Positions 7,792-15,375 are shown, numbered from the stretch's first letter. The stretch: 36,457 nucleotides of DNA from Candidatus Blautia stercoravium (GCA_019114495.1 DXFK01000080.1:1-36457), one strand, 5' to 3'. The notes: generated by a model not told the origin, from the letters alone. Numbers and translations are program-made.

Positions 7792-8904
7792 TTACTGAAA
7801 AGATGCTTTATCCTTATAGTTTAAAGCAATATACGTTTTTCCTCTGTTCAGCTTGATTTCTTTACCGGACTGGTCATAGAAAGACAGATAGGACTCCTCG
7901 TTATTACTTTCCTTAGACCAGTGGATTTCCTGAACACCTCCGTTTGATACATAATAACCTTTGGATTTTTCAGAACCATCCCAGTCCAGTTCCTTATGCC
8001 CCACCTCATCTCTTACAGAAATGTCGGTTTCCAATACAAATACATTGGTAAAAGCCAACTGCTCTCCTGTCTTTCCGTCCGTCTGAGGGGTATTGTTAAT
8101 CTGCTTTAAGTATACCTTTTTCTCTGCATCATAGGTAAACTGGGAAGACTGTGCGCCAAACTGAATATCCACGCTGGTGCAGTCCTTTCCCTCCGGTTTC
8201 ACCTGCTCCTCCATCCCGTTAAAGGAAAAGGCCGTTCCTTTTTTATCCTCTTTTAAGTCTGTTCGCAGATGGTTTGCTTCAATATAAGCCGGAAGTTTGG
8301 TTCCGTCAAAGTAACCGGTGTGCTCCAGAGAATACCCCTGGTTTAATTTCTCCTGGTCTCTTCCAAACAGTCCGCCGGTATTGGTAATTCCTTCAATCTG
8401 ATCTAAGTCCAAGGCTTCCAGATAATCTGCTATGGTATCATCAATTCCCCAGTTGACATAGAAGGCGTCAAAGCCCTGGGATAAAGCCGGGAAGTAATAA
8501 CGGCAGCTTCGGATAGGGCAGATTTGCGGTACTTTGGTGTAGTCTCCGTACAGCGCCATAAATCTGGTGGCATCTCCTTCTACAGGAATTTCAAAAATCA
8601 CATCAGCCTGAGCCACGCCGTACTGAGGCATTGCTTTCTGCACATTGTTGACCATAACCGCCACTGGTCGCTTGCCAATGGCGCCTTCTGATAAATCAGC
8701 CAGTCCGGTAAGCAGGTTCTGATTGGCAGGTATCTCTTCCTGCTTCACTTCTGCCCCTTCTACAGACTGGGATTTATCCTCCTGTACCTCTTCCTGCACG
8801 GTTTCTTTTTGCTTCTCTGTGGAGGTTGTTTCTTTTTTCCCACAGCCTGCTGCACCTAAAAGTACCAGCGCCGAAGCAATCAGAAGTATTTTTCTGTATT
8901 TCAT
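7792..8904 (-). CDS. DUF3048 domain lipoprotein (YerB-like)
   Basis: A 370-residue secreted lipoprotein. MKYRKILLIASALVLLGAAGC is a lipoprotein signal with the lipobox LGAAGC, followed by a low-complexity Lys/Glu/Thr spacer to about residue 70. The N-terminal DUF3048 domain includes KRPVAVMVNNVQKAMPQYGV, ADVIFEIPVEGDATRFMALY and CPIRSCRYYFPALSQGFDAF. The C-terminal domain contains GYYVSNGGVQEIHWSKE. Function is unknown; location should be the outer face of the membrane. The start at 8904 follows AAGGGGG; the ORF track adds 15 residues that lie in and before this site. It sits 16 bases after RidA, probably in one operon. Confidence 0.92.
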   Translation of the reverse strand: MKYRKILLIASALVLLGAAGCGKKETTSTEKQKETVQEEVQEDKSQSVEGAEVKQEEIPANQNLLTGLADLSEGAIGKRPVAVMVNNVQKAMPQYGVAQADVIFEIPVEGDATRFMALYGDYTKVPQICPIRSCRYYFPALSQGFDAFYVNWGIDDTIADYLEALDLDQIEGITNTGGLFGRDQEKLNQGYSLEHTGYFDGTKLPAYIEANHLRTDLKEDKKGTAFSFNGMEEQVKPEGKDCTSVDIQFGAQSSQFTYDAEKKVYLKQINNTPQTDGKTGEQLAFTNVFVLETDISVRDEVGHKELDWDGSEKSKGYYVSNGGVQEIHWSKESNNEESYLSFYDQSGKEIKLNRGKTYIALNYKDKASFQ

Positions 8905-8920
8905 AAACAACTTTCCCCCT

Positions 8921-9292
8921 TTAGATTTCAGCGATAACCTCCACCTCACACAGCACGTTCTTTGGCAGTGTTTTCACAGCCACACAGGAACGGGCCGGTT
9001 TTCCGGTAAAATATTTTCCGTAAACCTCATTAAAAGCGCCAAAATCTCCCATATCTGCCAGAAAACAGGTTGTCTTCACAGCTTTCTCATAGCTGCTTCC
9101 CGCTGCCTTCAACACTTCTCCCAGATTTTTCATAACCTGCTCTGCCTGCTCCTCTACCGAGGTTCCCATAATTTCACCGGTTGCAGGATTTAAAGGAATC
9201 TGGCCAGAGGTAAATACCATACCGTTTATGGCCATAGCCTGTGAGTAAGGTCCAATTGCTGCAGGTGCTTTTTCTGTACTGATTACTTTCAT
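8921..9292 (-). CDS. RidA family enamine/imine deaminase
   Basis: A 123-residue Rid protein. These trimers hydrolyse reactive 2-aminoacrylate and related imines made by PLP enzymes, releasing ammonia. Family signatures are APAAIGPYSQA near the start, FTSGQIPLNPATGE, and the C-terminal RSCVAVKTLPKNVLCEVEVIAEI with the substrate-binding Arg and the conserved Cys and Glu. The start at 9292 follows GAGGAGA; the ORF track's extra 13 basic residues are upstream sequence. It heads an apparent operon RidA - DUF3048 - MFS/SpeE-like - degV with its own promoter at 9330. Confidence 0.95.
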   Translation of the reverse strand: MKVISTEKAPAAIGPYSQAMAINGMVFTSGQIPLNPATGEIMGTSVEEQAEQVMKNLGEVLKAAGSSYEKAVKTTCFLADMGDFGAFNEVYGKYFTGKPARSCVAVKTLPKNVLCEVEVIAEI

Positions 9293-9329
9293 GTTCTGTC
9301 TCCTCGTTTTCTGAATTTTCTTTTTCCTC

Positions 9330-9358
9330 ATTATAAGCCCCGCTCTTTAAAAGAGCAA
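9330..9358 (-). promoter_or_regulatory. RidA operon promoter with palindrome in the spacer
   Basis: TTGCTC, 17 bases, TATAAT on the minus strand, immediately after the helicase stop. The spacer holds the dyad GCTCTTTAAAAGAGC (9342-9356), which overlaps the -35 and could be an operator. Confidence 0.7.
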
Positions 9359-9363
9359 GCGTT

Positions 9364-11733
9364 TCAGATATTTTCTCCCCAGAATCTTTTGATTTTTTCT
9401 CCCACATTAGCTGCTGTGCAGACCTCATAATGCTGCCACTCTGAGGGAAACAACTCCCGGTAAGCTCTCTGCAAAAACCGTTCATCCAAAAGCAGCACCA
9501 CGCCTTTATCTTCCTTTGTCCGAATCACTCTTCCGGCTGCCTGGAGCACCTTGTTCATGCCCGGATAACGGTAGGCATAGGCAAATCCCATCCGGTCCTT
9601 TCTGTCATAATACTCCTTCAGAATTTCCCGCTCACAGCCCACCTGCGGAAGACCTGTGCCGATAATGGCTGCCCCGATAAGTTTCTCTCCTGTAAGGTCT
9701 ATTCCCTCTGAAAAAATACCGCCCATAACGCAGAACCCCACCAGAGCAGCGCTCTGTTCCTCCTCAAAAGAGGCCAGAAATTCTTCTCTCTCCTGCTCTG
9801 ACATGCCGCCTGTCTGGCAGATGCACTGCACCAAAAGCCCTGCCTGCTCTGCCTGTTCTTGAAAAATAGCATGAATATCCTCCAACATGCGGTAAGAGGG
9901 AAAGAATACCAGATAATTTCCTTTCTTCGCAGAAACCATCTGCAGAAGATACGCTGCTATCCGCTCATATTCGGACTGTTCCCTTCTGGTGTATTTACTG
10001 CTCACATCATTGGCAACCAGCACTTTTAAATGCTCCCTGGGAAATGGGGAGTTTGCACAGATGGCATAGTCATCGTCCCGCATACTGAACAGGGAACGGT
10101 AATACAAAAGCGGCAGAAACGTCCCAGAAAAAAATACAGTTCCTCTGCCCTTGCTCATACATTCCTGCAGATTTTTCCTTGGATTGACGCAGAACAAGGT
10201 CAGCAAAAATCTGCTCTCCTCACCGTAATGGGTATAAATCACATAATTTTCATCGGTCAGTTCATACATATTCAGAAAATGACGCACTTCAAAAGAAAAT
10301 TCCAGCACAGCCTTCTGCACCTTTTCCTCATGCTCTTTCTCCAGGAAATTTTCCATTTCCCCCAACAAATTCATAAGCTGCAGGGAAAGCCCTCCGATAT
10401 TTTCCAACACCTCATAGTTGTCACATTCTCTTTTGTATTCCAGCATCAGCTTATTACACCGGTTCAAAACCCGGAAAAGTCGGACGCTGTGACTCTTTAC
10501 GGCCTTGGCGGTTTCCAGAAAATCCTCTTTGCAGAGCGTGGCGCTGTACATCTTTCTTCCCCTGTCCACCAGATTATGAGCTTCATCTATGAGAAAAAGG
10601 TAATCTCCCTTCACACCGTCACCGAAAAATCGTTTTAAATGCACTTTGGGGTCAAAGACATAGTTGTAGTCACAGATAATGGCATCCGTCCATGTAGAAA
10701 TGTCCAGGCACATCTCATAAGGGCACACCTGATACTTCTCTGCCTGCAAAAGAAGGTCCTCCCGCAGATATGTATCCTTTTCCTGCAGAATCTCAAACAC
10801 TGCGTCATTCACCCGGTCAAAATGTCCCTTGGCCACAGGACATTTTTCAGGATTACATTCCCCGTCTCCTCTGAAGCAAAGCTTATCCTTGGCAGTGATG
10901 GTCAGTGTTTTGTAGGAAAGCCCTTTGCTTTTTAAAATGGCAAAGGCTTCTTCCGCCACGGTTCTGGTAATGGTCTTTGCTGTCAGGTAAAAAATTTTGT
11001 CTCCATATCCTGCTCCTACGGCCCGGACGGCGGGAAAAACGGCCGCCATGGTCTTGCCGATTCCCGTAGGCGCCTGTATAAAGAGCTGCCGTCCGGCCGC
11101 CATAGTGTGATACACCCCAGACACCAGACTGCGCTGTCCCTCCCGGTAAGGATATGGAAACTCCAGCCCTTCCATAGATTCTCTTCGGGCAATCTGCCTG
11201 TGATACTGAAATTCTGCCCATTTATAATATTCATTTATCAGATCTTCAAACCAATTCTTCAGATAGCTGTGGGTAAAGGTCTCCTGAAAACGCTTGATTT
11301 CTTCTGATTCCAGGTGACAGTAGGTCATCTGCACCTCAATCTCTTCCAGACGATTCTGACTTGCATAAAAATATGCATAACACATAGCCTGTGCTTTGTG
11401 TACCAGTACAGGCTCTTCCAGAAACTGCAAATCCATATAAACACCCTTAATTTCATCAATGGCTCGGTGTTCCTCTTCTTCTATAATACCGTCTGCCCGG
11501 CCTTCCACGGCAATAACAAATTCCTCATATTCCTGCTCCCATTTCAACGGCACCTCCGCCCGGTAAGAAGCCTTCGTCTGTTTTTGGATTTTCCGGTGTA
11601 TTTTGCTGCCTTTGGTCATAGCATCCCTGTCTGCCTGAAAGGTTCTTCGGTTGTCCAGATTTCCGCTCCGCAGAATAAATTCCACCAAATTGCGGACTGA
11701 AATTTTAATCACTTCTTTTTCTTTATTCATCAT
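9364..11733 (-). CDS. DinG/XPD-type Fe-S DNA helicase with N-terminal PD-(D/E)XK-like domain
   Basis: A 789-residue superfamily 2 helicase. Residues about 30-170 look like a RecB/Cas4-type nuclease domain: GRADGII, then AIDEIKG (D...ExK), then HKAQAMCYAYFYA. The helicase core has Walker A APTGIGKT and the box LIDEAHNL. Between them, cysteines in LCFRGDGECNPEKCP and VCPYEMC fit the XPD-type 4Fe-4S domain. The C-terminal half has motif VI-like QAAGRVIRTKEDKG. Such helicases unwind 5'-3' and act on damaged or structured DNA. I place the start at the ATG at 11733 (MM doublet), just before the conserved ISVRNLVEF; the ORF track's extra 37 residues cross the promoter and terminator of the neighbouring gene. 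Confidence 0.9.
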   Translation of the reverse strand: MMNKEKEVIKISVRNLVEFILRSGNLDNRRTFQADRDAMTKGSKIHRKIQKQTKASYRAEVPLKWEQEYEEFVIAVEGRADGIIEEEEHRAIDEIKGVYMDLQFLEEPVLVHKAQAMCYAYFYASQNRLEEIEVQMTYCHLESEEIKRFQETFTHSYLKNWFEDLINEYYKWAEFQYHRQIARRESMEGLEFPYPYREGQRSLVSGVYHTMAAGRQLFIQAPTGIGKTMAAVFPAVRAVGAGYGDKIFYLTAKTITRTVAEEAFAILKSKGLSYKTLTITAKDKLCFRGDGECNPEKCPVAKGHFDRVNDAVFEILQEKDTYLREDLLLQAEKYQVCPYEMCLDISTWTDAIICDYNYVFDPKVHLKRFFGDGVKGDYLFLIDEAHNLVDRGRKMYSATLCKEDFLETAKAVKSHSVRLFRVLNRCNKLMLEYKRECDNYEVLENIGGLSLQLMNLLGEMENFLEKEHEEKVQKAVLEFSFEVRHFLNMYELTDENYVIYTHYGEESRFLLTLFCVNPRKNLQECMSKGRGTVFFSGTFLPLLYYRSLFSMRDDDYAICANSPFPREHLKVLVANDVSSKYTRREQSEYERIAAYLLQMVSAKKGNYLVFFPSYRMLEDIHAIFQEQAEQAGLLVQCICQTGGMSEQEREEFLASFEEEQSAALVGFCVMGGIFSEGIDLTGEKLIGAAIIGTGLPQVGCEREILKEYYDRKDRMGFAYAYRYPGMNKVLQAAGRVIRTKEDKGVVLLLDERFLQRAYRELFPSEWQHYEVCTAANVGEKIKRFWGENI

Positions 11734-11740
11734 ACCCACC

Positions 11741-11769
11741 ATTATAACACCAGCCTGTGTGTACGTCAA
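11741..11769 (-). promoter_or_regulatory. Helicase promoter giving an almost leaderless mRNA
   Basis: TTGACG, 17 bases, TATAAT on the minus strand. The -10 ends 7 bases before the MM start at 11733, so the predicted transcript begins at or within a few bases of the start codon. The -35 overlaps the T-tract of the upstream HPr-like gene's terminator. Confidence 0.75.
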
Positions 11770-11773
11770 AAAA

Positions 11774-11799
11774 ACCGCTCTTCCCGAAGGAAAAGCGGT
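11774..11799 (-). terminator. Rho-independent terminator of the HPr-like gene
   Basis: On the minus strand ACCGCT-TTTCC, a TTCG tetraloop and GGAA-AGCGGT form an 11-position stem with one mismatch, followed by TTTTTTT. It lies about 60 bases after the HPr-like stop. Confidence 0.85.
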
Positions 11800-11860
11800 C
11801 TTAGACAGTACAAGATTGCGAATATTTGTTATACTGGGCTCCAATACTCATAATAAAATT

Positions 11861-12088
11861 TTATGCAACAGCAAATTTATCCAGGTAGCTGTTAAATTTC
11901 TCGTCGTGGCCATTGCATCTTACGGTAAGAATTCTTGTCAAATCCATGCTCAGGACACCTAAGATTGATTTTGCGTCAATAATTACTCTGTTATAAAATA
12001 TGTCAATATCAAAATCACATTTGCTGGCTTCGTTGACAAATTCTTTTACATCTTCTTTTGCAGTCAGTTTAATTTTGCGCTCTACCAT
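11861..12088 (-). CDS. HPr-like protein lacking the phospho-histidine
   Basis: A 75-residue protein with the HPr fold. AKSILGVLSMDL (about residues 39-50) matches the HPr Ser46 region, including the regulatory serine. The PEP-dependent site, normally G-L-H-A-R-P near residue 15, is replaced by LTAKEDVKEFVNEAS with no histidine. It therefore cannot pass phosphate to PTS enzymes through His15. By analogy with Bacillus Crh, which also lacks this histidine, it might act as a regulator; that is inference. An AAAGGAT ribosome site precedes the start. It has its own promoter and terminator, so it is a single-gene unit. Confidence 0.87.
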   Translation of the reverse strand: MVERKIKLTAKEDVKEFVNEASKCDFDIDIFYNRVIIDAKSILGVLSMDLTRILTVRCNGHDEKFNSYLDKFAVA

Positions 12089-12167
12089 AAAACAATCATC
12101 CTTTCTATCTGTTAAGATTCAGAAAAATTATCCGGTCTGCAGCATTCTTCTTTCTGCATTATCGGTA

Positions 12168-12195
12168 TTATTACACTGAATTTGCCATTTGTCAA
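12168..12195 (-). promoter_or_regulatory. Promoter of the HPr-like gene
   Basis: TTGACA, 16 bases, TAATAA on the minus strand (the run TAATAATA also permits 17- or 18-base spacing). It lies about 80 bases upstream of the start. The rest of the 315-base gap 12089-12403 holds the mrp terminator and AT-rich sequence with no ORF I can support. Confidence 0.65.
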
Positions 12196-12315
12196 CAAAT
12201 TCCGCCCTATCTGGTAGTACCAGTTCTCTTCCGTTTTTTTGTTATTTTTTACATTTTCTTAACATATATTCTCTCCATTTTCATGATTTTTTTCAAAAAC
12301 CCTTAAAAAACGCAA

Positions 12316-12352
12316 AAAAGAACCGGTTACTTATGTGAATACCGATTCTTTT
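12316..12352 (-). terminator. Terminator downstream of the Mrp gene
   Basis: AAAAGAATCGGT/ACCGGTTCTTTT pairs at 11 of 12 positions around a 13-base loop, followed by further T residues on the minus strand. It is about 50 bases past the Mrp stop. Confidence 0.75.
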
Positions 12353-12403
12353 CCGCTTGATTTTTCTGTGTTTTTTCTGTTATTTATGGGAAGATACAGC
12401 ACC

Positions 12404-13240
12404 TTAAGGCAGATATTTCTCCACATCTCCCAGATAAGTATTGACCACGCCTGCAAACTGGCCGGCGTCTACGGCTGCTGCCATCTCCGGATCTAAAGGC
12501 ATCTTGCCCATAACCGGAACCTGTACCTCGGCTGCTGCCGCGTCTACTTTGCTTTCTCCGAACACATAGATGGCTTTTCCGCAGTCCGGACATTTCACAT
12601 AGCTGTAGTTCTCTACCAGTCCCAATACAGGTACATTCATCATTTTCGCCATATTATAAGCCTTTTTCACAATCATCTGTACCAAATCCTGAGGTGAAGA
12701 TACAATGACAATACCATCAATGGGCAAAGACTGGAATACGGTCAGCGGGACGTCGCCTGTTCCCGGCGGCATGTCTACGAACAAATAGTCCAGGTCGCCC
12801 CACACCACATCTGTCCAGAACTGTTTTACCATATTGGCCAGAATCGGACCTCTCCAGATAACGGGAGCATCCTCCTGCGGAAGCAGAAGGTTAATGGACA
12901 TAACCTTAATGTCATTGCCTGTCTCCATTGGATAAATGCCGCTTTCATCTGCTACTGCTGTACCTTTTAATCCATACATTCTCGGAATGGAAGGTCCGGT
13001 AATATCGGCGTCCATAATGCCCACTTTGTATCCCCGGTATGCCATTTCATTTGCCAGAGATGCGGTGACAAAGGATTTTCCCACGCCGCCTTTTCCACTG
13101 ACAACTCCAATAACCTTTTTAATGCTGGAATGGACATTCAGAGTTTCCTTGGGGATTCCGCCTCCTTTGGCACTGCTGCAGCCTGCACAGCTTTCTTTGC
13201 TGCAGGTCTTGCTGTCACATTGTTTTTTTTCTTCACTCAT
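12404..13240 (-). CDS. Mrp/NBP35 (ApbC) family P-loop ATPase, Fe-S carrier
   Basis: A 278-residue deviant-Walker ATPase that carries and inserts Fe-S clusters. The N-terminus has four cysteines (C8, C13, C18, C21) in a Cys/Ser/Lys-rich tail reminiscent of the NBP35 N-terminal cluster site. The deviant Walker A is GVVSGKGGVGKS (around residue 48), Walker B VDMPPGTGD follows, and the bridging cluster motif is CPDCG near residue 200. DADITGPSIPRMYGL is diagnostic for the group. The start has AGGAGG. It lies 32 bases after a CsoR-type sensor gene and likely shares its transcript, tying Fe-S handling to a metal-sensing repressor. Confidence 0.94.
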   Translation of the reverse strand: MSEEKKQCDSKTCSKESCAGCSSAKGGGIPKETLNVHSSIKKVIGVVSGKGGVGKSFVTASLANEMAYRGYKVGIMDADITGPSIPRMYGLKGTAVADESGIYPMETGNDIKVMSINLLLPQEDAPVIWRGPILANMVKQFWTDVVWGDLDYLFVDMPPGTGDVPLTVFQSLPIDGIVIVSSPQDLVQMIVKKAYNMAKMMNVPVLGLVENYSYVKCPDCGKAIYVFGESKVDAAAAEVQVPVMGKMPLDPEMAAAVDAGQFAGVVNTYLGDVEKYLP

Positions 13241-13272
13241 GACTTTTCCTCCTGGTATCTTTGTTTTCTGTA

Positions 13273-13620
13273 TTATTTCATAAAACGGTCAATGGCTTTA
13301 TTTAATTCTTCCAAAGCTTCTGTATCTCCGTGTTCGATGGCGTCTACGATACAGTGTTCGATATGGTCCTGAAGAATTACTTTTCCCGTATTATTAATCG
13401 CTGATTTCACTGCAGAAAGCTGTATCAGCACCTCGCTGCAGTCCCTGCCTTCTTCCACCATACGGCGAATAGATTCCAAATGGCCGATTGCGCGGGAAAG
13501 ACGATTCAGCACTGCTTTGGTATGCGCATGGCTGTGGGTATGCCCGTGGCTGTGAGTCACTACGGTTCCATCTTCCAGCACATGGGTGTGTTCCTGATGA
13601 TGCTTCCGATGTTGCTCCAT
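13273..13620 (-). CDS. CsoR/FrmR-family metal-sensing repressor with His-rich N-terminus
   Basis: A 115-residue DUF156 protein. The core has Cys, then His 25 residues later, then Cys 4 further (in GRDCSEV and LQDHIEHC), exactly the C-H-C spacing of Cu(I)-sensing CsoR. All-alpha repressors of this kind leave DNA when the metal binds. The unusual part is the first 40 residues, containing about a dozen His residues (HRKHHQEHTH, then HSHGHTHSHAH), which might bind Ni, Zn or Cu. The start at 13620 follows AAGGAGG; the ORF track's extra 9 residues are not needed. It precedes the Mrp gene by 32 bases. No copper ATPase lies nearby, so the metal is uncertain. Confidence 0.9.
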   Translation of the reverse strand: MEQHRKHHQEHTHVLEDGTVVTHSHGHTHSHAHTKAVLNRLSRAIGHLESIRRMVEEGRDCSEVLIQLSAVKSAINNTGKVILQDHIEHCIVDAIEHGDTEALEELNKAIDRFMK

Positions 13621-13690
13621 ATCCTGCTCCTCCTTTCTCGCACTCACTTCATTATAACAGACCTTGCCGAAAAAGCAATGTTTAAAAGCT

Positions 13691-13930
13691 TCAAAACCGG
13701 GAAAAGGTGTAGCGCTGATGGATGGCCGCAGTCATTACATCAAAGACTACACTGCCGTCCTCTTTTTCCGTCCGTTCAATGGTCAACTGCTCTTCATTTT
13801 TAAACTTTTCCCTTACATAGCTTTCCAAATCCGCCTGGTCGGGAAGTTCTATTTCTTCTATAAATATATCTCTCATCTGATTTCCGGGACAGAGATTAAA
13901 CATCTCCCGAATGACTTCGTATTCCTTCAT
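13691..13930 (-). CDS. Conserved hypothetical protein, 79 residues
   Basis: I do not recognise a named family. The protein is soluble and acidic, starting MKEYEVIREMFNLCPGNQMRD and ending in a strand-like VVFDVMTAAIHQRYTFSRF. There is one cysteine (CPGNQ), a possible amphipathic helix near residues 33-43 and no signal peptide. The strong AGGAGG site and the upstream promoter make it a real gene. It is followed 70 bases later by the CsoR-type gene and may be the first gene of that transcript. Confidence 0.75.
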   Translation of the reverse strand: MKEYEVIREMFNLCPGNQMRDIFIEEIELPDQADLESYVREKFKNEEQLTIERTEKEDGSVVFDVMTAAIHQRYTFSRF

Positions 13931-13967
13931 TTGTTTTTCCTCCTGAATAATTTGACTTTATTACTCC

Positions 13968-13997
13968 ATTTTACACCATACCACAACAGAAAGTCTA
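13968..13997 (-). promoter_or_regulatory. Promoter of the 79-residue hypothetical gene
   Basis: TAGACT, 18 bases, TAAAAT on the minus strand, about 35 bases upstream of the start. It is divergent from the xpt promoter. Confidence 0.5.
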
Positions 13998-14035
13998 CCT
14001 CTTGTACACTTTTTAGAAAAAAGCAAAAAAAGAAA

Positions 14036-14064
14036 TTGCTAATCCGCAAAATATATCGTATTAT
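14036..14064 (+). promoter_or_regulatory. xpt promoter
   Basis: TTGCTA, 17 bases, TATTAT. The start near 14071 leaves a 5' leader of only about 26 bases, which holds just the AGGAGG site. There is no room for the purine riboswitch that precedes xpt in some Firmicutes. Confidence 0.65.
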
Positions 14065-14096
14065 GGTATTTATCGAAAACACAGGAGGAATCACAA

Positions 14097-14669
14097 ATGC
14101 AGCTTTTAAAGGAACGCATTTTAAAAGATGGAATTGTAAAACCGGGAAACATTCTGAAAGTAGACAGTTTTCTCAATCATCAGATGGATATTCCCCTTAT
14201 CAATGAGATAGGAAAAGAGTTCAAACGAATTTATGCCGATGCACCTGTCACCAAAATTCTCACCATTGAGGCTTCCGGTATCGGCATTGCCTGCATTGCA
14301 GCCCAGTACTTCAACGTGCCTGTTGTCTTTGCCAAAAAAGCGCAGAGTCTGAATCTGGACGGGGAAATGTACTGTACAAAAATTGAATCCTTCACACATA
14401 AGAAGGTCTACGACGTCATTCTTTCCAAGAAGTTTTTAAATGCAGACGACCATGTACTGATTATTGATGACTTTCTGGCCAATGGCTGCGCTTTAAACGG
14501 GCTGATTGAAATTGTCCACAATTCCGGAGCCGTTCTGGAGGGTACCGGCATTGTAATTGAAAAAGGATTCCAGCACGGTGGTGATTTGCTGAGAGAAAAA
14601 GGAATCCGGGTGGAATCTCTGGCTATCATTGATTCCATGACCGACAATTCCCTTATCTTTCGTGAATAA
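14097..14669 (+). CDS. xpt: Xanthine phosphoribosyltransferase
   Basis: A 190-residue purine-salvage enzyme that joins xanthine to PRPP to give XMP. The start [29 protein letters not shown] is characteristic. [24 protein letters not shown] follows, and the PRPP-binding loop is [14 protein letters not shown] near residue 122. C-terminal [22 protein letters not shown] matches Xpt. AGGAGG is 8 bases upstream. It has its own promoter and a strong terminator, so it is monocistronic; it is not linked to the usual permease gene pbuX. Confidence 0.97.
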   Translation: MQLLKERILKDGIVKPGNILKVDSFLNHQMDIPLINEIGKEFKRIYADAPVTKILTIEASGIGIACIAAQYFNVPVVFAKKAQSLNLDGEMYCTKIESFTHKKVYDVILSKKFLNADDHVLIIDDFLANGCALNGLIEIVHNSGAVLEGTGIVIEKGFQHGGDLLREKGIRVESLAIIDSMTDNSLIFRE

Positions 14670-14679
14670 GCGGTTTTAT

Positions 14680-14735
14680 AAAGCCTGCGGCATTGGACAC
14701 AAGGAAATATCCAGATGTCCAATGCCGCAGGCTTT
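14680..14735 (+). terminator. Strong terminator after xpt
   Basis: A perfect 20-bp stem (AAAGCCTGCGGCATTGGACA and its complement) with a 16-base loop, followed by TT and C. It is the longest perfect hairpin in the window. Confidence 0.9.
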
Positions 14736-14761
14736 TTCGACACTGGCATGGCTAAATAATT

Positions 14762-14793
14762 CAAAACTGGATATTTATCAAATACCAGTTTTG
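14762..14793. repeat. Inverted repeat upstream of the ECF S-component gene
   Basis: CAAAACTGG-A-TATTT and AAATACCAGTTTTG form a 14-bp dyad with one bulged base and a 3-base centre. It ends 4 bases before a TATAGT that could be a -10 (14797-14802). The position is typical of an operator for a vitamin- or substrate-responsive repressor. It has no T-run after it, so it is not a terminator. Confidence 0.55.
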
Positions 14794-14835
14794 CAGTATA
14801 GTGGGAAAAACGAATTGGAAAGGAAGGCTGATTGT

Positions 14836-15363
14836 ATGAATCTTAACACGAAAAAACTTGTTTTAACTGCTCTTTTCGCAGCCCTCTGCTGCGTGGCTAC
14901 CATGTCTATCCGGATTCCCACACCAGGGACAGGGGGATATATTCACCCCGGAGACGCTATTGTCATTCTTTCCGGTATTGTTCTGGGTCCTCTCTACGGA
15001 TTCCTGGCTGCCGGCATTGGTTCCTGTATGTCTGACCTTCTGGGCGGTTATCTGACTTATGTACCGGTTACCCTGCTCATAAAAGGACTGGTGGCCATAA
15101 CCTCCGCTTTTGTCTACAGAAAGCTCTCCAGCACCGGAAAACACCCTTATGCAGGGGTTGCAGCCGGCGGTATCCTGGATATTATACTGGTATCTGGAGG
15201 CTATTTTATTTTTGAATACTTCCTGTACGGTGCAGGAGCTGCAGCCAGTATCCCCGCAAATCTGATTCAGGGAGTAAGCGGACTGATTCTGGCGCTGATT
15301 CTCTACCCCCTCCTTACCGCAGTACCAGATGTGAGACGAATCCTGGCTGCCCGGCAAGTCTGA
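14836..15363 (+). CDS. ECF transporter S component (substrate-binding membrane subunit)
   Basis: A 175-residue membrane protein with about five or six helices. The start NLNTKKLVLTALFAALCCVATM is the classic first helix with the A-x-x-x-A pattern that docks on the ECF T subunit. IHPGDAIVILSGIVLGPLYGFLAAGIGSCMSDLLGGY matches the riboflavin/HMP/pyridoxine-like S subunits (PF07155-like). It binds a vitamin precursor and works with a shared EcfAA'T module, which is not in the window. The start at 14836 follows AAGGAAGG; the ORF track start at 14662 is inside the xpt terminator region. A dyad overlapping its promoter suggests repression by substrate supply. The exact substrate is not decidable here. 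Confidence 0.88.
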   Translation: MNLNTKKLVLTALFAALCCVATMSIRIPTPGTGGYIHPGDAIVILSGIVLGPLYGFLAAGIGSCMSDLLGGYLTYVPVTLLIKGLVAITSAFVYRKLSSTGKHPYAGVAAGGILDIILVSGGYFIFEYFLYGAGAAASIPANLIQGVSGLILALILYPLLTAVPDVRRILAARQV

Positions 15364-15375
15364 ATCGGCCAACCG

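Noticed and set aside
14065-14096. Purine riboswitch before xpt
   Set aside because: The leader from the predicted start site to the ATG is only about 26 bases, far too short for the aptamer, and no alternative upstream promoter is evident.
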